From positions 1-5,968 of the forward strand of contig JAUNUZ010000159.1 of the NCBI GenBank assembly GCA_030537915.1: DNA of 5,968 nt, read 5' to 3'. Of the stretch, positions 1-5,670 are shown piece by piece. Positions within the stretch are counted from its first letter, which is position 1. Each line of letters begins with the position of its first letter. Under the pieces are notes generated by a model. That model had not been told where the DNA came from. It saw only the letters and a program-made list of their open reading frames with translations, and did not search any database. The stretch comes from Micrococcales bacterium (GTDB lineage: Bacteria; Actinomycetota; Actinomycetes; Actinomycetales; Dermatophilaceae). A program made the translations under genes and the position numbers.

Positions 1-304
1 GACCGAGGGCAAGGCCGGTCCGCACAAGATCCAGGGGCTCGGCGCGAACTTCGTGCCCGAGATCCTCGATCGCGATATCTACGACGAGGTCATCGACATC
101 GACGTCGCGACCTCTGTGCAGTGGGCGCGCAAGGCCGCCACCGATGAAGGTCTGCTCGTCGGCATCTCCTCCGGCGCCGCGCTCGCCGCCGCCGCCCAGG
201 TCGCCGCTCGCCCCGAGAACAACGGCAAGACGATCGTCGTCATCATCCCCTCGTTCGGCGAGCGCTACCTCTCGACGATCCTCTTCGAGGGCTTGGTCGA
301 CTGA
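1..304 (+). CDS. cysK: Cysteine synthase (O-acetylserine sulfhydrylase), C-terminal part
   Basis: This is the last ~100 residues of a PLP-dependent cysteine synthase. The reading frame is open from base 2, and the start and the PLP-binding lysine lie upstream of the window. The enzyme makes L-cysteine from O-acetyl-L-serine and sulfide in the cytoplasm. Family motifs seen are [14 protein letters not shown] near the left edge, the GISSGAA turn, and the C-terminal SFGERYLST segment followed by LFEGL, typical of bacterial CysK rather than cystathionine beta-synthase. The chain ends in a TGA at 302-304, as expected for a full-length C-terminus. The next gene, cysE, starts 64 bases later on the same strand and makes its substrate, so the two probably form one operon. 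CysM or another O-acetylserine sulfhydrylase paralogue cannot be fully excluded from the C-terminus alone, but the cysE neighbour favours CysK. Confidence 0.93.
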   Translation, partial: TEGKAGPHKIQGLGANFVPEILDRDIYDEVIDIDVATSVQWARKAATDEGLLVGISSGAALAAAAQVAARPENNGKTIVVIIPSFGERYLSTILFEGLVD

Positions 305-353
305 CCTGACAGCAGCACCGGCATGACACCCCCACGGCTCCAATCCCCCCCCC

Positions 354-359
354 AAGGAG
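354..359 (+). promoter_or_regulatory. Ribosome binding site for the long form of cysE
   Basis: AAGGAG lies nine bases upstream of the ATG at 369 and directly follows a run of nine C residues (345-353). It supports ATG 369 over the TTG at 360, which would sit right against the motif. Confidence 0.7.
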
Positions 360-368
360 TTGGTCGGC

Positions 369-1175
369 ATGAGCCAGGCCAAGCCGAACACCCCCCGATC
401 GTCGACGACCGACACGACGCATCGGCGTCGATCGGGTCTTCGCCTCGTTGAGCAGGCATTCAACGCCCTCCCCAGCACCGGATCGGCCCGCGACGAGCGC
501 GAGCGCCTCGAGGAGGCCACTATGGGTGTCGACGCCGCCCGCGCCTCTCACGATTGCGCCAGCGCGCTGTCCCCGGATCGTCCGGGCGCACCGCTGTGGA
601 GGCGGGTGCGAGACGGCCTCATCGAGGACCTCGACGCGGCCGTCGCACGCGATCCGGCCGCGACCTCGCGCGCGCAGATGGCGATCGTCTCGCCCGGTCT
701 GCACGCGATCTGGGGCCATCGGGTTGCGCACTCGATGTGGGAGCACGAGCGGTTGCGCCTTCCCGCGCGGGTGCTGTCCAACCTCATGCGCGCGACGACA
801 GGCGTCGAGATCCACCCCGGTGCGACGATCGGCCGGCGATTCTTCATCGATCACGGGATGGGCGTGGTCATCGGCGAGACGTCCGAGGTAGGTGACGACG
901 TCATGCTCTACAACGGCATCAACCTCGGCGGGCGCACGCTGGACAAGGGCAAGCGACACCCCACGATCGGCAACGGGGTGACGATCGGGGCCGGGGCCAA
1001 GGTCCTCGGCAACATTCGGATCGGTGACGGCGCCCAGATCGGCGCCAACTCCGTCGTCGTCAAGGAGGTGCCCGACGGTTACGTGGCCGCTGGCGTGCCG
1101 GCGCGGACCCGCCCGCTGCGTGGGACCGAAGACCCCTACGAGGCGCTCTTCGCCGATCCCGAGCTGTGGATTTGA
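369..1175 (+). CDS. cysE: Serine O-acetyltransferase
   Basis: Transfers acetyl from acetyl-CoA to L-serine, the committed step of cysteine synthesis, giving the substrate of the adjacent CysK. From ATG 369 the protein has 268 residues. The conserved part starts near residue 75: a helical region ending in GHRVAHSMW, then a left-handed beta-helix of hexapeptide repeats. [10 protein letters not shown] contains Glu147 at the position of the E. coli catalytic Asp143; Glu is common in the Bacillus-type enzymes. FIDHG contains the catalytic His162, followed by GVVIGET, KRHPTIG and the AAGVPAR closing motif. The last residue is Ile (PELWI), the residue that inserts into the CysK active site in the cysteine synthase complex. 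The first ~50 residues are low-complexity, rich in Arg, Ser and Thr, and not typical of the family. A second start at ATG 522, with a strong AGGAGG, would give 217 residues, closer to the usual actinobacterial length. Identity is certain; the start is not. Confidence 0.95.
   Translation: MSQAKPNTPRSSTTDTTHRRRSGLRLVEQAFNALPSTGSARDERERLEEATMGVDAARASHDCASALSPDRPGAPLWRRVRDGLIEDLDAAVARDPAATSRAQMAIVSPGLHAIWGHRVAHSMWEHERLRLPARVLSNLMRATTGVEIHPGATIGRRFFIDHGMGVVIGETSEVGDDVMLYNGINLGGRTLDKGKRHPTIGNGVTIGAGAKVLGNIRIGDGAQIGANSVVVKEVPDGYVAAGVPARTRPLRGTEDPYEALFADPELWI
511..516 (+). promoter_or_regulatory. Alternative ribosome binding site inside cysE
   Basis: A consensus AGGAGG sits five bases before an in-frame ATG at 522. 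The motif also encodes Glu-Glu of the long form (LEEATM), so it may be chance, but it gives a well-formed start for a 217-residue CysE nearer the family length. Confidence 0.4.
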
Positions 1176-1405
1176 ACCGCGCACTCTCGAGAAGCGATCC
1201 ACACCCTGCCCTCGCCGGGTCGGTAACCGAGCGCGGGAGCAGGGGCACGTCGACTTTGCCGGTGGGCTGCGGCAAAGTGTGCGCCTATGACCGCCAGCCA
1301 GTCGACCCGAGCGCCATCGAAACGGGCACCTTCGGTGACGGCGTTGTGCCGTAGCCGCCGCACCGTCGCTGCCTGGCCCGTGCCAGCCGTCAGGACGAGC
1401 CGGTC
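1176..1405 (+). other. Gap between cysE and the urease-like operon
   Basis: This 230-base stretch holds no gene that I can support. A frame starting at 1166 overlaps the end of cysE and resembles no protein I know. The only clear structure is the inverted repeat at 1253-1278. The promoter of the urease-like operon should lie between that repeat and 1406, but I see no -35/-10 pair with acceptable spacing; the closest -10-like hexamer is TATGAC at 1286, without a partner. Confidence 0.5.
1245..1282 (+). terminator. Hairpin after cysE, possible terminator or operator
   Basis: ACTTTGCCG (1253-1261) and CGGCAAAGT (1270-1278) are perfect 9-bp inverted repeats around an 8-base loop. GCAC (1245-1248) and GTGC (1279-1282) extend the stem past a four-base bulge on the left arm. 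It lies 77 bases after the cysE stop and 127 bases before the next start. There is no T-run after it, so a classical intrinsic terminator is not shown, although GC-rich actinobacterial terminators often lack one. The symmetry and promoter-proximal position also fit a binding site for a dimeric regulator of the downstream operon. Confidence 0.45.
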
Positions 1406-2035
1406 ATGCACCTGACCCCTCGGGAGCAGGAACGGCTCGTCCTGGCCGCCGGTGCGGACCTGGCTCGCCGCCGCCTGGCGCGCGGGGCGCAACTCGGAGC
1501 CGCGGAGGCTATCGCGCTGGTGTGCGACGAGATCCTCGAGTGGGCCTGGGACGGGATCGAATACCACGAGGTCGTCGCCCGAGCCCGCGAGATCGTCCCC
1601 CGGGACGCGTTGCTGCCCGGGGTCCCCGCGCTCGCGCCATTCGTGCAGCTCGAGGCGCTCTTCCCCTACGGCTCTGCGCTCGTGCATGTCCTCGACCCCT
1701 TCGGGCCGCTGGACCCGGAGGCCGGCCAGGTGCAGGATCGCCCAGGTCAGGTCAGGCCGGGTAGCTTAAGGGTCGACCTCGCGCCGGGCCGCACGCGGGG
1801 GATCGCCCGCTTCGAGAACACCGGGCACGCTCCGATCTGGGTGTCCTCGCACATGCCCCTGCAGGGGCTCAACGCGTCGCTCACCATCGAGTTGCCCGAT
1901 GAGCCCGCGGGAGCACGCTGGCGGCTTGACCTGCCGGCCGGGATGAGCCGACGGTTCGATCCCGGCGAACGCGCCGAGGTCGGCGTCGTCATCCTCGACA
2001 GCGCGGTCCTGGAAGGGGATGGTCTCGATGCCTGA
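1406..2035 (+). CDS. Fused urease gamma/beta subunit-like protein
   Basis: A 209-residue structural partner for the urease-like alpha chain encoded next. Residues 1-100 match urease gamma: MHLTPREQERL at the start, the ADLARRRLARG helix, an EAIALVCDEILE helix, then GVPALAPFVQLEALFPYG, corresponding to the usual GVPEM-x-VQVEATFPDG. Residues 101-116 are a linker, and residues 117-200 match urease beta: PGSLRVDLAPGR, ENTGHAPIWVSSH, WRLDLPAGMSRRFDPGE. Gamma-beta fusions are known in some actinobacteria. The beta part is divergent: the usual GSHYHFFEVN reads SSHMPLQGLN (147-156), and the C-terminal segment containing YGFNG is missing. ATG 1406 is preceded by AGGA (1392-1395), ten bases away, and matches the canonical gamma start. 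The 3' end overlaps the next gene by eight bases. In canonical ureases these chains build the trimeric scaffold and carry no catalytic residues. Confidence 0.88.
   Translation: MHLTPREQERLVLAAGADLARRRLARGAQLGAAEAIALVCDEILEWAWDGIEYHEVVARAREIVPRDALLPGVPALAPFVQLEALFPYGSALVHVLDPFGPLDPEAGQVQDRPGQVRPGSLRVDLAPGRTRGIARFENTGHAPIWVSSHMPLQGLNASLTIELPDEPAGARWRLDLPAGMSRRFDPGERAEVGVVILDSAVLEGDGLDA
2011..2018 (+). promoter_or_regulatory. Ribosome binding site selecting the alpha-like start
   Basis: GGAAGGGG ends nine bases before ATG 2028, whereas ATG 2019 directly abuts it. The spacing therefore favours 2028 as the start of the urease alpha-like gene. The site lies within the last codons of the gamma/beta gene, consistent with translational coupling. 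Confidence 0.55.
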
Positions 2036-3767
2036 CCGCCGCGCCGACTTGCGTCACGACGGTCGGACGAGCAAGGCGCACACAACGATCGATGCCCGCG
2101 ACTACGCCTCGCTGTACGGGCCGACGACGGGCGACCTCGTGCGCCTGGCCGACACGGATCTGTGGATCCGGGTCGAGGCGGACGATACCGAGCACGGCGA
2201 AGAACTCATCGGCGGGTGCGGCAAGACCGCTCGACACGGCGCCCTGGTCAGCTCGGCCGCCGGACGTGACAGCGCGTTGGACATGGTGATCCTCGGGGTC
2301 CTGCTGCTCGACCCGTTGCTCGGCTTCCGCAAGACGAACATCGGGATCAAGGACGGCCGTATCGTCGGCGTCGGTCGTGCCGGCAACCCGGACCTGCTCG
2401 CGGGGGTCGAGCTCGAGGTTGACGCGCACACCGCGATGATCACGGGGGAGGGGCTCATCGCCACGCCGGGGGTCGTCGACTCCCACGTGCACCTGTCCCA
2501 TCCCGCCCTCGCATCCGCCGCGCTGAGCTCCGGGATCACGACGATCGTGGGCATGGGGATCGGCGGGGTCTGGGATGTCGGGGCCAACCCGCACGCCAAC
2601 CTCCACACCCTCATCGACGGCTGGGCGCACACGCCGATCAATGCGGCCTTTCTCGCCCGCGGCTCGTCGCTCGACCGCGGGCTGCTCGTCGACGCGGTCG
2701 AGAGCGGCTGCGGCGGCTTCAAGATCCACGAGGACTGGGGGGCGAGCCCGGCGGTCATCGACACGTGCCTGTCGGTCGCGCAGGAGGCCGACCTGCCCGT
2801 GGCCCTGCACACCGACACCCTGAATGAGACCGGCTACCTCGCCGATACCCTCGCCGCGACGCAGGGCCGCACCGTGCACGCCTATCACGTGGAAGGAGGC
2901 GGCGGCCACACCGATCTCCTGAAGATCGTCGAGCAGCCGCACGTGCTGACGAGCTCGACGACACCGACTCTGCCGCTGACTCCCGCCACAGTCGCCGAGC
3001 TCGGCCCGATGACGATGACGGTCCACCGCGGTCACAGACTGCTCGAGTCGGACCGCCAGATTGCCGCGAGCCGCGTTCGCGAATTCGCGATCGCGGCCGA
3101 GAACCACCTGCACGACCTCGGCGCGATCAGCATCATCAACTCCGACGCGCTCGGGATGGGCCGGATCGCCGAGGTCAGTCGACGCACGTGGCAAGTCGCG
3201 CATGTGCAGGCGGGGTTACGCGGGCAGCTCGGCCCGCAGCGGCCTGCAAACGAGCGAGTCCGCCGCTACCTGGCGAAGCTGACGATCAACCCGGCGATCG
3301 CGCACGGCCTGTCTGAGCATGTCGGGTCGCTGCGACCCGGTCGCCTCGCCGATATCGTGCTGTGGCAGCCCGCCTGGTTCGGCGCGCAGCCCGAGCTCGT
3401 CGTCAAGGGCGGCTTCGTCGCCTGGGGCGCGGTGGGATCGGGATCTGGGTCGACCCGGTTGGCGCAGCCGCGCGTCCTGGGGCCGTACTTCGGCGGCTTG
3501 GGGACGGCGCCGACACGGCTGTCGCGGATCTTCGTCGGCCGCGATTGCCTCGACTCCCAAGCTGCGCGCCGCCGACTCCCCAGCGGGCACCGCTACGAGG
3601 CGATCTCGGCCGCACGAGGATTGACCTGCGCGGACATGATCGACAACACGTGCACGCCGCAGATCGACATCGTCGGGCGCGTCGAGCCCGTGCTCGTCGA
3701 CGGCGTCCCGGTGGCGCTGACCCACGCCGACAACCTGCCCCTGACCCGACTCCACCATCTCGCGTGA
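2028..3767 (+). CDS. Urease alpha subunit-like nickel amidohydrolase, divergent
   Basis: A 579-residue protein similar to the urease catalytic chain along its whole length (the Klebsiella chain has 567), with ~20 extra N-terminal residues before YASLYGPTTGDLVRLADTDLWI. By alignment with Klebsiella UreC the metal site is complete: His153 and His155 (HVH), Lys232 (to be carbamylated) and His234 in FKIHEDWGA, His261 in ALHTDTLNE, His287 in YHVEG, and Asp373 in NSDALGMGR. The catalytic flap His333 and Arg349 are kept, but the flap Cys is Val332. The segment after the HVH strand, normally [20 protein letters not shown], reads GMGIGGVWDVGANPHANL and is about four residues shorter. The C-terminal half (LTINPAIAHGL, GRLADIVLW, GPYFGGLG) is canonical. 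The family hydrolyses urea to ammonia and carbamate in the cytoplasm; here the substrate may differ. Nickel loading normally needs UreDFG (and often UreE), none of which is in this window. ATG 2019 is an alternative start. The fold is secure; activity on urea is uncertain. Confidence 0.9.
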   Translation: MPDRRADLRHDGRTSKAHTTIDARDYASLYGPTTGDLVRLADTDLWIRVEADDTEHGEELIGGCGKTARHGALVSSAAGRDSALDMVILGVLLLDPLLGFRKTNIGIKDGRIVGVGRAGNPDLLAGVELEVDAHTAMITGEGLIATPGVVDSHVHLSHPALASAALSSGITTIVGMGIGGVWDVGANPHANLHTLIDGWAHTPINAAFLARGSSLDRGLLVDAVESGCGGFKIHEDWGASPAVIDTCLSVAQEADLPVALHTDTLNETGYLADTLAATQGRTVHAYHVEGGGGHTDLLKIVEQPHVLTSSTTPTLPLTPATVAELGPMTMTVHRGHRLLESDRQIAASRVREFAIAAENHLHDLGAISIINSDALGMGRIAEVSRRTWQVAHVQAGLRGQLGPQRPANERVRRYLAKLTINPAIAHGLSEHVGSLRPGRLADIVLWQPAWFGAQPELVVKGGFVAWGAVGSGSGSTRLAQPRVLGPYFGGLGTAPTRLSRIFVGRDCLDSQAARRRLPSGHRYEAISAARGLTCADMIDNTCTPQIDIVGRVEPVLVDGVPVALTHADNLPLTRLHHLA

Positions 3768-3774
3768 GGACCCC

Positions 3775-3885
3775 ATGAACACCGACGTGACCCGGCTCGC
3801 CGCGCGCGTGCGCGCGGCGGCCCACTGTGCAGCGCAGGCCACCGGCTACGAGGCCGGTACCTCGACCAGGGTGTCGCGGTGGTAA
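3775..3885 (+). CDS. Small ORF of 36 codons between urease-like and ThDP genes
   Basis: ATG 3775 follows the alpha-like stop by seven bases, with GAGGA (3766-3770) overlapping that stop, and the frame ends in TAA at 3883-3885. Only about three of 36 codons end in A or T, while first and second positions carry many more, which is the coding signature of this genome. The peptide starts MNTDVTRLAARVRAAAH, is Ala/Arg-rich and basic, and has one Cys and no membrane segment or signal peptide. Its last seven bases overlap the start of the ThDP gene, so it would couple translation across the junction. I do not recognise a family. It could be a small subunit or accessory peptide, a coupling or leader peptide, or the remnant of a longer lost gene. 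The GC-only inverted repeat inside it contributes part of the codon bias, so the coding call is moderate. Confidence 0.5.
   Translation: MNTDVTRLAARVRAAAHCAAQATGYEAGTSTRVSRW
3798..3819 (+). repeat. GC-only inverted repeat inside the small ORF
   Basis: CGCCGCGCGC (3798-3807) and GCGCGCGGCG (3810-3819) are perfect 10-bp arms around a central GT. The transcript could fold a very stable hairpin, with the innermost pairs opening to form the loop. It lies about 60 bases before the ThDP gene start and could slow ribosomes, stabilise the upstream mRNA or attenuate transcription. There is no T-run. Confidence 0.5.
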
Positions 3886-5534
3886 CTCCCGGGAGCACCC
3901 TCAGTGCGGGTCATGCGATCGTGGCCCAGCTCGAGGCCGAGGGGGTGCGCCGCGTCTATTGCGTGCCCGGTGAGAGTTATCTCGACGTCCTTGACGGACT
4001 GCACGACTCGTCCGTTGCGACGATCGTGTGCCGACAGGAGGGCGGTGCGGCGTTCATGGCTCTGGCCGAGTCGCGGATCACGCGTGGGCTGGGCGTCGCG
4101 GCCGTGACCCGCGGACCCGGCGCTGCCAACGCCGCAATCGGCATTCACACGGGCTATCAGGACGCGACGCCGATGCTCCTGCTGGTGGGCCTCATCCCGG
4201 TCGCGGGCCGCCACCGAGAATCGTTCCAGGAGTTCGACCTACGGGGCTGGTTCGGCACGACGGCCAAAGCGGTGTGGACCTTGGATGAGCCGGGGCGGGC
4301 CGCCGAGCTGGTCCGCGACGCGGCCCACCTCGCGCGCTCAGGTCGGCCGGGGCCGGTCGTCCTCGGCCTGCCCGAGGACGTGCTCGTCAAGGCCTGCGAC
4401 AACGGGCCGCTGCCGCCGCGGGAGCGCGCGACCGGAGCAGTTGGGACTAGTCAGCTGGATCAGCTCACGCAGTGGCTGGAGCACAGCAGGCGGCCCGTGG
4501 TGCTCCTTGGCGGTGAAACGCTGACGCCGTCCGGCGCTGCGGATCTGCGCGCCTGGGCCGAGGCCTGGCATCTGCCGGTCGTCACCGACTTCCGGACCCA
4601 GGATCAACTCGATCACGACAGCCCGAGCTGGTGCGGGTGGCTCGGCTACGGCAGGTGTGAGGTGAGCGCCCGCCTGCTCGACGCGGCCGACCTGCTGCTC
4701 GTCGTCGGGGACGGTGTGCGAGACGTCCTCTCCGATGGCTATCGACTCGGCGCTGCGGATCGGCGTACCGTCCTCATCGGCCTCGACCCCGGCGCCCAGG
4801 CTCACCGCGGCGGCGTGGATCTGCATGTCCTGGCTGGGCCTGACCGGTGGGCTGCGGCCGCTCGAGAGCTTCGGCCCTCCTGGGACGGCGCGGGCGAGGT
4901 GGAGAATCAGCCGTGCTGGGCCGCTGACAAGGCCCGTGCGCATGCGGCCGTCGCCGGGTGGGCCACACCGAGTGCGGATGCTCCGCCGTGGGGCGTGGAT
5001 CTCGCTCAGACGATGTGGCACCTGCGCGAACGCCTCGAGCGCGACGCGATCCTCACCTATGGCGCGGGCAACCACGCGATCTGGGCGCAACGTTTCCTGC
5101 CCTCCCATGCCTACCCATCGGTCCTCGGGCCGCGTAATGGGGCGATGGGCTTCGGCGTGCCAGCCGCCGTCGCTGCGAGCCTCGCCTACCCAGGTCGCCA
5201 GGTGGTCTCGGTGGCGGGCGACGGCTGTTTCCTTATGAACTCCCAAGAACTCGCCACGGCGCTCGCCTACGGGGCCAGTCCCACGATCTTGGTTGTCGAC
5301 AATTCCGAATACGGCACGATTCGCGCGCATCAGGAGCGCGACTATCCGGACAGAGTGAGCGGTACCCAGCTCGTCAACCCTGACTTCGCGGCCTACGCAC
5401 GCGCGTTCGGGGCTTTCGGGGCGCGCGTCACGCAGACGTCGCAGGTCCCCGACGCGCTGGACGCGGCGCTGGCTCAGCAGGGTCCCGCAGTCGTGCACCT
5501 CGTCGTCGATCCGGACGTGCTGCGGCCCCGGTGA
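3879..5534 (+). CDS. Thiamine-diphosphate-dependent enzyme, acetolactate synthase-like
   Basis: A 551-residue ThDP enzyme of the decarboxylase/carboligase superfamily with three domains. The pyrimidine-binding domain (~8-170) has VPGES (29-33), the cofactor-activating Glu54 in CRQEGGAA, RGPGAANA (78-85) and YQDATPM (93-99). The central domain spans ~190-330. The diphosphate-binding domain (~370-545) has GPRNGAMGFGVPAA and the metal motif beginning GDG at 447-449 (Asp448) and ending with Asn475 in DNSEYGT. GTG 3879 is the only usable start in this frame, since the frame runs back to the alpha-like stop without another; AGGG at 3868-3871 may serve as its ribosome site. It overlaps the small ORF by seven bases and is the last gene of the operon. 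No regulatory small subunit (ilvN) is adjacent and the gene sits with a urease-like pair, so a role in branched-chain amino acid synthesis is doubtful. Glu54 argues against glyoxylate carboligase, whose E. coli member has Val there. The substrate is unknown. Confidence 0.9.
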   Translation: MVTPGSTLSAGHAIVAQLEAEGVRRVYCVPGESYLDVLDGLHDSSVATIVCRQEGGAAFMALAESRITRGLGVAAVTRGPGAANAAIGIHTGYQDATPMLLLVGLIPVAGRHRESFQEFDLRGWFGTTAKAVWTLDEPGRAAELVRDAAHLARSGRPGPVVLGLPEDVLVKACDNGPLPPRERATGAVGTSQLDQLTQWLEHSRRPVVLLGGETLTPSGAADLRAWAEAWHLPVVTDFRTQDQLDHDSPSWCGWLGYGRCEVSARLLDAADLLLVVGDGVRDVLSDGYRLGAADRRTVLIGLDPGAQAHRGGVDLHVLAGPDRWAAAARELRPSWDGAGEVENQPCWAADKARAHAAVAGWATPSADAPPWGVDLAQTMWHLRERLERDAILTYGAGNHAIWAQRFLPSHAYPSVLGPRNGAMGFGVPAAVAASLAYPGRQVVSVAGDGCFLMNSQELATALAYGASPTILVVDNSEYGTIRAHQERDYPDRVSGTQLVNPDFAAYARAFGAFGARVTQTSQVPDALDAALAQQGPAVVHLVVDPDVLRPR

Positions 5535-5670
5535 GTAATCCCGGGCCAGCGCGGCTGCACATGATGAACACGGCGAAGGGGCGGACCGTAGCGGTCCGCC
5601 CCCTCGGCACCTCCTCAGCCTGAGCTGACGGTGAGCACCCGGCCGGGTTGGATTTCGTTTCGGTCGGCGC
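5535..5670. other. Convergent intergenic region
   Basis: These 136 bases separate the converging ThDP and YtxH-like genes. They contain the strong hairpin at 5578-5602, a 12-bp perfect palindrome ACCCGGCCGGGT at 5637-5648, and a short minus-strand stretch with protein-like codon composition (5615-5698) that has no start of its own. Confidence 0.6.
5578..5602. terminator. Strong GC hairpin terminator between convergent genes
   Basis: GGGGCGGACCG (5578-5588) and CGGTCCGCCCC (5592-5602) form a perfect 11-bp stem with a TAG loop, 44 bases after the ThDP gene stop and 69 bases past the stop of the opposing gene. Its symmetry lets it act in both directions. No T-run follows on either strand, as is often seen in actinobacterial terminators. 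Confidence 0.8.

Noticed and set aside
1160..1190. Possible minus-strand tRNA T-arm (GGTTCAAATCC on the reverse strand at the end of cysE)
   Set aside because: The flanking bases do not form a five-pair T-stem, no acceptor or anticodon arms are found around it, and it lies within the cysE stop region.
243..1202. Long minus-strand open frame antisense to cysE (319 codons)
   Set aside because: Antisense frames stay open in GC-rich genes; the translation is Arg/Gly/Asp-rich with no recognisable domain, while the plus strand encodes clear CysK and CysE.
1166..1354. Short plus-strand ORF overlapping the end of cysE
   Set aside because: It has no clear ribosome site and no recognisable sequence, and it runs through the hairpin; treated as non-coding.
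1989..3203. Long minus-strand open frame opposite the urease alpha-like gene (404 codons)
   Set aside because: It is a shadow of a gene whose plus-strand frame matches urease alpha throughout, and it shows no protein family features of its own.
4338..5498. Long minus-strand open frame opposite the ThDP gene (386 codons)
   Set aside because: Antisense shadow; the plus strand contains all ThDP motifs in order.
3879..5534. Calling the ThDP enzyme glyoxylate carboligase of an allantoin pathway
   Set aside because: It has Glu54 at the cofactor-activating position, where E. coli glyoxylate carboligase has Val, and no other allantoin-pathway gene is in the window.
5637..5648. Palindrome ACCCGGCCGGGT followed by T-rich sequence as a second terminator
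   Set aside because: As a hairpin it gives only four pairs around a GGCC loop, too weak next to the 11-bp hairpin at 5578-5602.
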